From the NCBI GenBank assembly GCA_038244815.1, contig JBBRTB010000014.1:52231-116230 (forward strand): DNA of 64,000 nucleotides, read 5' to 3'. Below the pieces are notes generated by a model that was given only the letters and a program-made list of their open reading frames with translations, had not been told where the DNA came from and searched no databases. Every line of letters begins with the position of its first letter. Position 1 is the first letter of the stretch. Both the position numbers and the translations under genes were made by a program. The stretch is from DASVHS01 sp038244815. Its GTDB lineage: Bacteria; Acidobacteriota; Thermoanaerobaculia; Gp7-AA8. Shown piece by piece: positions 35,485 to 43,105 of this stretch.

Positions 35485-37013
35485 TGATTCGCCGTCTCTT
35501 CGCCGCCGGTCTGATCCTGGCCAGCGCCACGGCCGTGCGCGCGGCCCAGGTCACGTCCAACCAGCGCATCTCGAAGGAACTGCCGATGTACATCGGCGGA
35601 TCGTTCGTGCTGGACAACCCATTCGGTGACGTGACCGTCATCGGGACCGATGACACGAAGGTCCTGGTCATCGCCGAGAAGACCGTGAGCGCGCTGGACA
35701 AAGATGCGCTTGCCGAAGGCGTCGATCAGACCGAGCTGGTCGTCGCGGGCGATGGCCGCCGGCGGGTGGTGAAGACGCTCATTCCGGCGGTGCACAGCGG
35801 CAGTTGGACGAGCGGCGTCAAGTACACCGTCCGCGTGCCGCGGACCGTGCACCTCATCGTCACCTCGGGCGTCAGCCACGTTCACATCATCGGCATGCGC
35901 GCCACCGTTTTCGTGAAGATCTTCAGCGGCCTGGTCACGCTCGAGCAGCTCACCGGCGCGTCGACCGTCGAGGCCACGAACGCCAGCGTTGTGTTCAACG
36001 CCCCCGACCGCGGCATGACCGACACGGTCCTCAGCACCGTCAACGGAAATATCGAAGTCCATGCGCCATCGGGCACGCGCTTCCGGTGGGAAGCGGCGAC
36101 CATGAAGGGCGACATGCTCACGACCTTTCCAGTGCACGGCGCATTCATGGGTGCGCGTTTCAGCGGGACTATCAACGGTGAGGGCGGTCCGCTGGTCAGC
36201 ACGCGCTCCTTCATGGGGAAGATCGTGGTGCTGCAGAACGGGACAAGCGTGGCGGCGGCGAAGTCGGTGCGTCCCCTCCCCGGCGGACCGGACGCATCGG
36301 GCATCCAGACCGTGGAGATGCGGCCGCTGGAGCTGCTCAGCGTTCAGGGATTCCTGCGCTACGTCACGAACCTCGGCAACATCATCATCGGCGAGATTCA
36401 CGGGAACGCCGATCTGACCACCGGCGCCGGTGAGGTCCAGCTCGGATCCGTGTTTGGCGACTGTTCGGTCGTCTCCCGCGGCGGCCCGCTCAACCTCGGA
36501 AACATCATCGGAACGCTGTCGGCGCGAACCGAAGCGGGCGACGTCAGGGTTCAGTCGGCCCGCAAAGGCGGAACGATCATCACCGGCGGCGGGACGATCC
36601 GTGTCAACTACACCGGCGGTGACACGAGGCTGCAGTCCGGTGGCGGCGACATCTTCGTGACTCATGCCGACGGCCCGATCAACGCGGAGACGCAGTCAGG
36701 CGACATCACCATCACCGTCGACGGAGACACCAGGACGAACAAGATCACGGCCAAGACCGCGAAAGGCAACGTCATGATCAACGTGCTGGCGACGTTCGCC
36801 GCGGATGTCGATGCCACGGTGATCACCTCCGACCCCGACAGCAACAACATCACGTCGGATCTCGCCGGCCTGCAATACCGCCGCGAGCAGATCGGCGGCA
36901 AGACCAAACTGCGCGCCACGGGCAAGGTGAACGGCGGCGGCGATCGCCTGGAGCTCTACGCCGAGGACGGCGGAATCCAGATCAGCACGCATGCCGGAGC
37001 ACCGCCGCAATAG
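35481..37013 (+). CDS. Exported DUF4097-type beta-helix protein
   Basis: The 510-residue protein has a signal peptide (MMIRRLFAAGLILASATAVRA). A long set of short repeated strands follows, with glycine and asparagine turns (VNGNIEVHAPSG, SGTINGEGGPLVS, TQSGDITITVDGD, TAKGNVMINV), as in DUF4097 putative adhesins that form a right-handed beta helix. It is translationally coupled to the anti-sigma gene, so it is likely part of the same envelope-response unit. A few cysteines are scattered; no enzymatic motif was recognised. Confidence 0.8.
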   Translation: MMIRRLFAAGLILASATAVRAAQVTSNQRISKELPMYIGGSFVLDNPFGDVTVIGTDDTKVLVIAEKTVSALDKDALAEGVDQTELVVAGDGRRRVVKTLIPAVHSGSWTSGVKYTVRVPRTVHLIVTSGVSHVHIIGMRATVFVKIFSGLVTLEQLTGASTVEATNASVVFNAPDRGMTDTVLSTVNGNIEVHAPSGTRFRWEAATMKGDMLTTFPVHGAFMGARFSGTINGEGGPLVSTRSFMGKIVVLQNGTSVAAAKSVRPLPGGPDASGIQTVEMRPLELLSVQGFLRYVTNLGNIIIGEIHGNADLTTGAGEVQLGSVFGDCSVVSRGGPLNLGNIIGTLSARTEAGDVRVQSARKGGTIITGGGTIRVNYTGGDTRLQSGGGDIFVTHADGPINAETQSGDITITVDGDTRTNKITAKTAKGNVMINVLATFAADVDATVITSDPDSNNITSDLAGLQYRREQIGGKTKLRATGKVNGGGDRLELYAEDGGIQISTHAGAPPQ

Positions 37014-37021
37014 CGGTTCGT

Positions 37022-37031
37022 CTGCTACCAT
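37022..37031 (+). promoter_or_regulatory. Extended -10 element before cyclophilin gene
   Basis: CTGCTACCAT shows TGC followed by TACCAT, 23 bases before the TTG start. A G6A ribosome-binding site lies at 37044-37050. Confidence 0.35.
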
Positions 37032-37054
37032 CCGGCTCCCAAAGGGGGGACGCC

Positions 37055-37843
37055 TTGAAACACATCTTCCTCGCCGCACTGCTGATTCTTTTTGTGGCCT
37101 GCACGAAGTCGGAAACGACGAATGTGACGACCGAGAGCACCGCGACGACCGCCGCGGCATCAGACACGCAGACTGAGACGACAAGCACGACCACGCAGAC
37201 GGCAGTGACGGAGACGAGCACCGCCCCGGCCACCACGACGACGGAAACGACGCAGACGGCGCAGACCAGACAGGCGACGCCCGCGGCATCCAGGAAGCAG
37301 GAGAAAAAGATCATGGCCAACGACCAGGACAAAGTGGCGGTGCTGCACACGACGGAGGGCGACATCACCATCCGCTTTTTCCCCGACGTCGCACCGAATC
37401 ACGTCAAGAATTTCCTCAAGCTCGCCGAGAGCGGGTTCTACGACGGCACGAAGTTCCACCGCATCATTCCGGGCTTCATGATCCAGGGCGGCGACCCGAA
37501 CACGAAGACGGACAACACCTCATCGTGGGGCACGGGGGGCTCGGGAACGAACATCAACGCGGAGTTCAACGGAATTACCCACAAGCGCGGGATCGTGTCG
37601 ATGGCCCGTTCGAACAATCCGAACAGCGCGTCGTCGCAGTTCTTCATCGTGGTGAAGGACTCGACGTTCCTGGACCGGCAGTACACGGTCTTCGGCGAGG
37701 TCACGAAGGGGATGGACGTGGCCGACAAGATCGTCAACGCGTCGCGCGACACCAGCAACGATCGTCCGAACAAGCCGGTGGCCATCACCAGCATCACGAT
37801 CCGCGCGGCCTCCGCCGGTGAAAAAGGGCCAGCGCCTCAATAG
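37055..37843 (+). CDS. Lipoprotein peptidyl-prolyl cis-trans isomerase (cyclophilin type)
   Basis: The 262-residue protein has a lipobox (FVAC, cysteine 16), then a linker of about 65 residues that is almost all threonine, alanine, glutamate and serine. A complete cyclophilin domain follows from about residue 94 (TTEGDITIRFFPDVAPNHVKNF, FHRIIPGFMIQGGDP, SSQFFI, FGEVTKGMDV). It should isomerise X-Pro bonds in the periplasm while tethered by the flexible linker. TTG 37055 is chosen because a strong GGGGGGA site precedes it and it gives the complete signal peptide. Confidence 0.92.
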   Translation: MKHIFLAALLILFVACTKSETTNVTTESTATTAAASDTQTETTSTTTQTAVTETSTAPATTTTETTQTAQTRQATPAASRKQEKKIMANDQDKVAVLHTTEGDITIRFFPDVAPNHVKNFLKLAESGFYDGTKFHRIIPGFMIQGGDPNTKTDNTSSWGTGGSGTNINAEFNGITHKRGIVSMARSNNPNSASSQFFIVVKDSTFLDRQYTVFGEVTKGMDVADKIVNASRDTSNDRPNKPVAITSITIRAASAGEKGPAPQ

Positions 37844-37872
37844 CGTGCATTGATGCTGCATTGACGTCAGGC

Positions 37873-38862
37873 ATGCCGACGCCGTCGCCACTCCCGTCCG
37901 AGGCAGAAACGTTCGTCCGGGAGTGGCTGGGCGAGCGCTGGTCAGCTCAGGCCCTGCCGGGCGACGCCTCCGTTCGAGCCTATTACCGGATCGCGGGGCC
38001 GGACGGTAAGACTTACATGCTGGCGTACTACCCGCCGGAAGTCCGTTCGCAGCTGCGGCGGTTCATGGCGGCGTACGAGGCGGTCTCGCAGCAGGGAAGC
38101 GTGCCCCGGGTGCTGCGGCATTCGGAGGCGGCGGTGGTGCAGAACGACGTCGGCGACCGGACGCTTTACGATCTGCTGCACGACGACCGGGAGCAGGGGG
38201 TGAGACTGTACCGCGCGGCGATCGACCTGCTGGTCGACTTCCAGCGGTCGCCGGCACAGGAGATCAATCCGCCCTTCACGGTGGGATTCTTCCGGGCCGA
38301 GCTGGACATGACCCGTGAGTATTACGTGGATAAGCTGATGGGAGCGCCGTCGTCGGAGCGCCTGGAGCCGTTTTTCCTGAAGCTGGCCGGGAATCTATCG
38401 CAACATCCATATGTGCTATGCCATCGTGATTTTCATGGCCAGAATATACACGTTGTAAATAGCTCTCTTTATCTTATCGACTATCAGGATCTGCGGCTGG
38501 GACCGGACACGTACGATCTGGCCTCCCTGATGAGAGACCGGGGTGTGGCCCGGCTGATCGGCGACGATGAAGAAACGGATCTCGTCGAGTACTATGCGCA
38601 CCGGTCGCACGGGCCCGACGGCGTGCCACGACGGTACTTCGAGACGCTGCTGCAGCGGTCCATCAAGATCCTGGGGACGTTCGCGAAGCAGCCCATCGTC
38701 CGGGGCCGGCTGCACTATCTCGAGTTCATTCCGCCGACGCTCGAGAGCATCCGGCGGTGTCTGGCCGAGTTGCCCGAGTTCGCGGCGCTGTCGGACCTGC
38801 TGCCGATGGAATTCTCGATGGAGCGGGCCCGGGAGCGGGCCGAGTCAATGAAGGAGACGTAG
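37873..38862 (+). CDS. AmgK-like sugar kinase (phosphotransferase/APH family)
   Basis: The 329-residue protein kinase-like fold has GDASVRAYYRI (residues 30-40), catalytic HRDFHGQN (H184-N191, D186) and metal site IDYQDLRLGP (D203). These segments match AmgK, the anomeric MurNAc/GlcNAc kinase of peptidoglycan recycling, better than antibiotic kinases. No murU is adjacent. The stretch coding for the catalytic loop (about 38396-38490) is clearly AT-richer than the rest. ATG 37873 is preferred over TTG 37861. Confidence 0.82.
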   Translation: MPTPSPLPSEAETFVREWLGERWSAQALPGDASVRAYYRIAGPDGKTYMLAYYPPEVRSQLRRFMAAYEAVSQQGSVPRVLRHSEAAVVQNDVGDRTLYDLLHDDREQGVRLYRAAIDLLVDFQRSPAQEINPPFTVGFFRAELDMTREYYVDKLMGAPSSERLEPFFLKLAGNLSQHPYVLCHRDFHGQNIHVVNSSLYLIDYQDLRLGPDTYDLASLMRDRGVARLIGDDEETDLVEYYAHRSHGPDGVPRRYFETLLQRSIKILGTFAKQPIVRGRLHYLEFIPPTLESIRRCLAELPEFAALSDLLPMEFSMERARERAESMKET

Positions 38863-38866
38863 TCCG

Positions 38867-39880
38867 ATGGCGAAACACAAGATCACGCTACTGCCGGGCG
38901 ACGGGATCGGCCCGGAAGTGACCGCTTCGGTCGTGGCCATCATCGAGTGCGCCGGCGTGGACGTGGAGTGGGAGAAGTATCTCGTGGGAGCGGAGGCGAT
39001 GGCGCGGTTCGGTGACCCGCTGCCGCAGGAAGTGCTCGACTCCATTCTGCGCAACAAGGTCGCTCTCAAGGGGCCGGTGACCACTCCCGTGGGCACGGGG
39101 TTCTCGTCGATCAACGTCCGGCTGCGCAAGACCCTGGACCTTTACTCGAACCTGCGGCCGGTCAAGTCGTTGCCGACGATCAAGTCGCGTTACGAGAACA
39201 TCGATCTGATCGTCGTTCGCGAAAACACCGAGAGCCTGTACGCGGGGCTGGAACACGAGGTCGTCCCGGGTGTCGTGGAATCGCTCAAGATCATCACCGC
39301 CCGGGCTTCGCTGCGGATCGCGCGTTTTGCGTTCGACTACGCCCGCCTCCACGGCCGGAAACGCGTCACAGCCGTCCACAAGGCCAACATCATGAAGCTT
39401 TCCGACGGCCTGTTTCTCAAGTGCTTCCGGGACGTGTCGAAGGAGTATCCGGAAATTCAGGCCGACGACCGCATCGTCGACAACCTCTGCATGCAGCTGG
39501 TCATGAATCCCAATCAGTTCGACATCCTCCTGCTCGAGAATCTCTACGGCGACATCGTGTCGGATCTGACGGCCGGACTGGTGGGGGGGCTGGGAGTGGT
39601 CGGCGGCGCGAACATCGGCGAAGCCAGCGCGGTGTTCGAAGCAGTCCACGGGAGCGCCCCTGACATCGCCGGCCAGAACAAGGCCAACCCACTCGCTCTG
39701 CTGCAGAGCGCGATCATGATGCTGCAGCACATCGGCGAGATGGACGCGGCCGCACGCGTCCACGCCGCCGTGCTCCAGGTCCTGGCCTCGGGGCCGCAGA
39801 ATCGCACGAGCGACATCGGCGGCACCGGGACCACCTCCGATTTCACCGCCGCCATGTGCGCGGCACTGCGGAAGAAGTAG
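38867..39880 (+). CDS. NAD-type isocitrate/isopropylmalate dehydrogenase family enzyme
   Basis: The 337-residue beta-decarboxylating dehydrogenase has LLPGDGIGPEV, the substrate site SSINVRLRKTLDLYSNLRPVKS, the catalytic tyrosine/lysine segments ENTESLYAGLEHEV and VHKANIMKLSDG, and the metal aspartates in ENLYGDIVSDLTAGLVGG. The SINVRLRK loop and overall length point to NAD-dependent isocitrate dehydrogenase (Idh3-like) rather than LeuB. AAGGAG lies ten bases before the ATG. The neighbours (sugar kinase, DUF309) do not define a pathway. Confidence 0.9.
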   Translation: MAKHKITLLPGDGIGPEVTASVVAIIECAGVDVEWEKYLVGAEAMARFGDPLPQEVLDSILRNKVALKGPVTTPVGTGFSSINVRLRKTLDLYSNLRPVKSLPTIKSRYENIDLIVVRENTESLYAGLEHEVVPGVVESLKIITARASLRIARFAFDYARLHGRKRVTAVHKANIMKLSDGLFLKCFRDVSKEYPEIQADDRIVDNLCMQLVMNPNQFDILLLENLYGDIVSDLTAGLVGGLGVVGGANIGEASAVFEAVHGSAPDIAGQNKANPLALLQSAIMMLQHIGEMDAAARVHAAVLQVLASGPQNRTSDIGGTGTTSDFTAAMCAALRKK

Positions 39881-40291
39881 TTGGAGAAACCCCTGTTCGA
39901 GCCTGCCTTCATGCGGGGCCTGCGACATTTCAACGACCTGGCATTCTGGGACGCGCACGAGGCGTGGGAAGAGCTCTGGCTGGCCGCGGAATCGGATCTC
40001 GATCAGTTTTTGCAGGGACTCATCCAGATCGCGGCCGCCTATCACCATCTGAAGCGCGGAACGTTTCGCGGTGGCGTCAGGCTCTTCGACGCCGGTCTGG
40101 CCCGCCTGGCGAACTTCGCTGATCTCTTCTGTGGGATCGACCGCCGCGACGTGGAGCGGGCCTCACGCACACATCGCCAGTGGGCGGCCGAGCGGATGGA
40201 GCGCGGCGAAATGGACGCCCGGCTGGCGCCGGACGCCTACCCGAAACTGCATGTCGTTGGCAAGATCATTCCGCCACGCCAGCCGTGGTGA
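39881..40291 (+). CDS. DUF309-family protein
   Basis: A 136-residue helical protein with the DUF309 signature: HFNDLAFWDAHEAWEELW, then LQGLIQIAAAYHHLKRG. The conserved histidines and glutamates may bind metal, but the family role is unknown. TTG 39881, abutting the dehydrogenase stop, gives the normal N-terminus; ATG 39911 would remove conserved residues. Confidence 0.88.
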   Translation: MEKPLFEPAFMRGLRHFNDLAFWDAHEAWEELWLAAESDLDQFLQGLIQIAAAYHHLKRGTFRGGVRLFDAGLARLANFADLFCGIDRRDVERASRTHRQWAAERMERGEMDARLAPDAYPKLHVVGKIIPPRQPW

Positions 40292-40299
40292 AATTGGAC

Positions 40300-40327
40300 T
40301 CGACACGAAACGAGATCACGATACAAT
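40300..40327 (+). promoter_or_regulatory. Promoter of the siroheme-decarboxylase-like gene
   Basis: TCGACA (40300-40305) and TACAAT (40322-40327) are each one base from consensus and are separated by 16 bases. A GGTGAGG ribosome site (40365-40371) precedes ATG 40376 by four bases. Confidence 0.55.
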
Positions 40328-40375
40328 CGCCAGCCACTTCATCCCCGACAAAAATCTGCCTCACGGTGAGGATCT

Positions 40376-41401
40376 ATGCAGGATAACGATGCGCGGGATC
40401 GGGAGCTTCTGGGTGCCCTGCAGGAAGACATTCCGCTCGTCTCTACACCATTCGCGGTCATCGGTCAGCAGTTGGACATGTCGGAAAAGGAAGTCATCAA
40501 GCGTGCTGAGAAGCTGAAGCGCGATGGTGCCATCCGCCTCATCTGCGCGCACTTCGATCTGCGCGCCCTCGGCTACCGGTCGTGTCTCGTGGCCGCGCGC
40601 GTGAACCCGGAGCGCATCGACGAAACCGCTCAGATCATCAACGGGCATCCCGGCGTCACCCAGAATTACAAACGCAACAACGACTTCAACCTGTGGTTCA
40701 CGATCGCGGTGTCGCCCACCTCGAAGCTCGGCCTGCAGCGCACCATCGATGTTCTCGGCGAGGAAGCGGAGTGCGAGGTGGTTCGTGCTCTACCCACGCT
40801 CAAGCTCTACAAGACCAGCAGCGCCGATGGGCACGAGTGGCACGGCGTCGACGGTGAGTTGCAATCTGATTTCAGACAGCTCACGGCCGCGGAGATCGAA
40901 TCGATCCGGTTGCTGCAGCGCGACCTGCCTCTGCAGCCGCGCCCGTTCGACGCCCTGGCCCGCGGAACCGGAATGGCCGTCGACGAGCTGCTCTCGACCG
41001 CTCGCTCGCTGCATCAGCGCGGCCAGCTTCGCCGCGTCGGCGCCTCGATCTCCTCCCGCAAGCCGGGATTTGTGGCCACGGCCATGGGCGTCTGGGTCGT
41101 TCCCACGGATCGCGTGGACGAGTACGGCGCTCAGCTCTCGCAACACCGCGCCGTCTCACACTGCTATCTCCGGCCGGTCTACAGCGACTGGCCCTACAAC
41201 GTGTACACGACGGTGCACGGACGCTCGGTCGACGAGTGTGAGTCGATCATCAACGATCTCGCCATCGACACGGGGTTGACCGACCGGCAGGCGCTCTATC
41301 CGACGAAGGAGTACAAGAAGGCGCGGATCAGCTTCTTCTCCCAGGAGGCCGAAGAGTGGGAGTCCACCCGCGCCGGTAGCCAGGCCGTGGCCGCGTCCTA
41401 G
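40376..41401 (+). CDS. Two-domain siroheme decarboxylase-like protein (AhbA-AhbB/NirDL fusion)
   Basis: The 341-residue protein contains two AsnC/Lrp-like halves, each with a helix-turn-helix and a RAM-type domain. Residues 5-150 resemble AhbA/NirD (HPGVTQNYKRNNDFNLWFT). Residues 170-335 resemble AhbB/NirL (AVSHCYLRPVYSDWPYNVYTTVHG, then PTKEYKKARISFF). AhbA/AhbB remove two acetate side chains from siroheme to give didecarboxysiroheme in the alternative heme route. The conserved histidine is kept in half two (H262) but is Q96 in half one. No other heme genes are adjacent; a regulatory role is the alternative. Confidence 0.82.
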   Translation: MQDNDARDRELLGALQEDIPLVSTPFAVIGQQLDMSEKEVIKRAEKLKRDGAIRLICAHFDLRALGYRSCLVAARVNPERIDETAQIINGHPGVTQNYKRNNDFNLWFTIAVSPTSKLGLQRTIDVLGEEAECEVVRALPTLKLYKTSSADGHEWHGVDGELQSDFRQLTAAEIESIRLLQRDLPLQPRPFDALARGTGMAVDELLSTARSLHQRGQLRRVGASISSRKPGFVATAMGVWVVPTDRVDEYGAQLSQHRAVSHCYLRPVYSDWPYNVYTTVHGRSVDECESIINDLAIDTGLTDRQALYPTKEYKKARISFFSQEAEEWESTRAGSQAVAAS

Positions 41402-41534
41402 GGACGAGAGAGCACCACTGGCGGCAGAAAATTTTGACGCGTCGCGCTTGGATGCGGCGGTCGTAAGCGAAGCGCTTTCTGTGACTTGCCTCAGGATGGC
41501 TGCCGGGAACCGCCGTTGAATCGTCAGCGGGCGC

Positions 41535-41654
41535 ATGAGCGACGACGATGACTTCATCCTCGACAACGACGAGAGCGTCCCGGCCCCCGGCCAACTGACG
41601 GGATGGGAGGTCGTGCGGTTCGAGCTGGGTGACGCCGAAGAGCCGGCCGAGTGA
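41535..41654 (+). CDS. Possible acidic microprotein
   Basis: A 39-codon frame beginning MSDDDDFILDNDESVPAPGQ and ending in AEEPAE lies in the 285-base gap between the Ahb-like gene and the convergent CDGSH gene. About a third of residues are Asp or Glu, and codon use is like its neighbours. There is no clear ribosome-binding site, so it may be chance. The rest of the gap shows no other feature. Confidence 0.3.
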   Translation: MSDDDDFILDNDESVPAPGQLTGWEVVRFELGDAEEPAE

Positions 41655-41686
41655 GCGTCATGCAGCCGCGGAGAGGCCGGACACGT

Positions 41687-41899
41687 TTACTTCGTGCCGA
41701 TCTCCTCGACGGCTGCGATGGCGCCCTGAAAGCCGATCTTCGAATGCGTGCCGTCGCAGAACGGCTTGGTGGTCGACCCGCCGCATCGGCATAGCGCGGT
41801 CTTCTGCACCGGGATCTCGTTGCCGTTCGCGTCCGTAATCGTGAAATCGCCCTGGACGATGTACGGCCCGTTTTCTTTGATCTTGATGGTGACGCTCAT
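41687..41899 (-). CDS. CDGSH (mitoNEET-type) iron-sulfur protein
   Basis: A 70-residue protein with the CDGSH cluster-binding motif: ligands C37, C39, C48 and H52 in CRCGGSTTKPFCDGTH, the 3Cys-1His set for a redox-active, labile [2Fe-2S] cluster. The short length is typical of single-domain bacterial forms. The N-terminal half is a beta strand region (GPYIVQGDFTITDANGNEI). It may take part in cluster transfer or redox sensing; no partner is adjacent. Confidence 0.92.
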   Translation of the reverse strand: MSVTIKIKENGPYIVQGDFTITDANGNEIPVQKTALCRCGGSTTKPFCDGTHSKIGFQGAIAAVEEIGTK

Positions 41900-41914
41900 T
41901 CCGGTGCGGCCTCC

Positions 41915-42280
41915 TCAGAACATCGGGTTCTCGGCGTGATGGTGGAACTCCCACTGATAGAGATAGCCTGGGAATTGAAGCGGTACCACATAGTCGACAT
42001 CGACGTAGATCGAATTCGCGGTGCGGCGAATCTTCACGTTGTCTTCGGTCACCGGCAGATCCTCGTCCTGGGCCTTCCGGAGGATCGCGGCCATGATGCG
42101 ATCGTCACCACGCATCCCGCCCGCTTTGGCCTGATCGATGACTTCCTGGCGCAGTTCCGCCGCGCGAACTTTCACGGGAACCATTTTCCAGGCGATGAAC
42201 ACTGCGATGGCCAGGAGGACCAGGCCGAAAAGGCATCCCATCTGCCCCTCACCCCGCTCACTCCCCTTTCGTCGACGCAT
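41915..42280 (-). CDS. DUF4845-like single-pass membrane protein
   Basis: The 121-residue product has a basic N-terminus, one transmembrane helix (about residues 15-32, CLFGLVLLAIAVFIAWKMVPV) and a soluble domain with VKIRRTANSIYVDVDYVVPLQFPGYLYQWEFH. GGAGG five bases before ATG 42280 supports this start over an internal ATG at 42241. The position downstream of lepB on the same strand is typical for DUF4845 proteins. Function unknown. Confidence 0.8.
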   Translation of the reverse strand: MRRRKGSERGEGQMGCLFGLVLLAIAVFIAWKMVPVKVRAAELRQEVIDQAKAGGMRGDDRIMAAILRKAQDEDLPVTEDNVKIRRTANSIYVDVDYVVPLQFPGYLYQWEFHHHAENPMF

Positions 42281-42310
42281 AGAACCTCCGCTTTCGATGA
42301 GATTAGCATC

Positions 42311-42907
42311 TCACTCAACACATTTGAAGATACGGCTGATGCGGAACGCCCTCGGACCGCCATTTCCGGGAGACAAACTCGATGCCCGCGCCGGTGTCTG
42401 CCCGGCCGGATCCTGTGAAGACCAGAGCACCATGCGCACGCGGCCGACCACGAGATCGCGCGGCAGCGTGCCCCAGCGGCGGCTGTCCAGGGAGTTCTCG
42501 CGGTTGTCTCCCATGACGAAAAACGCGTCAGCGGGAACGAGCTGCGCCGAGATCGAGCCGTTGGCGGCCTGACCAAGAAGATAAGGCTCGGCGATGGCGT
42601 GCTCGCCGATCCGAACGTGGCCGGCACTCGTGTCGATGAGATCGCCGGGCAGAGCGATGATGCGCTTGACCATCAGGTCCGACTCCTCGAAAGGAGCGCG
42701 GAACACGATCACGTCACCGCGCCGCGGCTCGGACCAGCGATATGGAACCACGAGGATGTGATCGCCCGGCTGGAGCGACGGCATCATCGACGCGGAGGGA
42801 ATCGAATAGATGTTCACCAACGCCCGCACGCCCATGGCAAGCGCGACCGCGATCAGGAGCGGCTCGGCAATCAGGCGCGCGACGGATTTCTGCCGGGGCA
42901 TCAACAT
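42311..42907 (-). CDS. lepB: Signal peptidase I
   Basis: LepB removes signal peptides from exported proteins at the outer face of the inner membrane. The 198-residue protein has one N-terminal membrane helix (about 15-33), the catalytic serine S40 in SIPSASMMPS and the general-base lysine K81 in VKRIIALPGD, plus FVMGDNRENSLDSR. ATG 42907 is used; the open frame upstream to 43069 only translates a REP-like repeat. Confidence 0.95.
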   Translation of the reverse strand: MLMPRQKSVARLIAEPLLIAVALAMGVRALVNIYSIPSASMMPSLQPGDHILVVPYRWSEPRRGDVIVFRAPFEESDLMVKRIIALPGDLIDTSAGHVRIGEHAIAEPYLLGQAANGSISAQLVPADAFFVMGDNRENSLDSRRWGTLPRDLVVGRVRMVLWSSQDPAGQTPARASSLSPGNGGPRAFRISRIFKCVE

Positions 42908-42940
42908 CACTGAAACGAATGGAGCCTGCCGAAAGTTCCA

Positions 42941-43104
42941 CCCGTCATTCCGAGCGCAAGCGAGGAATCTGGGCGGGGGAGTGTGCCCACCACCCAGATT
43001 CCTGACAACCCCCCCACCCGTCATTCCGAGCGCAAGCGAGGAATCTGGGCGGGGGAGTGTGCCCACCACCCAGATTCCTCGCCGTCTTCGCGGCTCGGAA
43101 TGAC
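42941..43104. repeat. REP-like repeat cluster with a 63-bp perfect direct duplication
   Basis: A 63-bp block (42941-43003) is repeated exactly at 43017-43079. Each block carries an inverted REP core (GTCATTCCGAGCGCAAGCGA...) and a partial forward core (CCAGATTCCT). The second block continues into a complete forward core that ends CGGAATGAC at 43104. The same core family forms the cluster at 16554-16719. Confidence 0.85.
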
Positions 43105-43105
43105 G

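Noticed and set aside
37873..38862. Aminoglycoside resistance phosphotransferase
   Set aside because: The fold is shared, but GDASVRAYYR and the metal-site context fit the AmgK-like sugar kinases better.
42941..43104. CRISPR or insertion-sequence remnant
   Set aside because: Only two direct copies with internal palindromes and no transposase; same core as the dispersed REP-like family.
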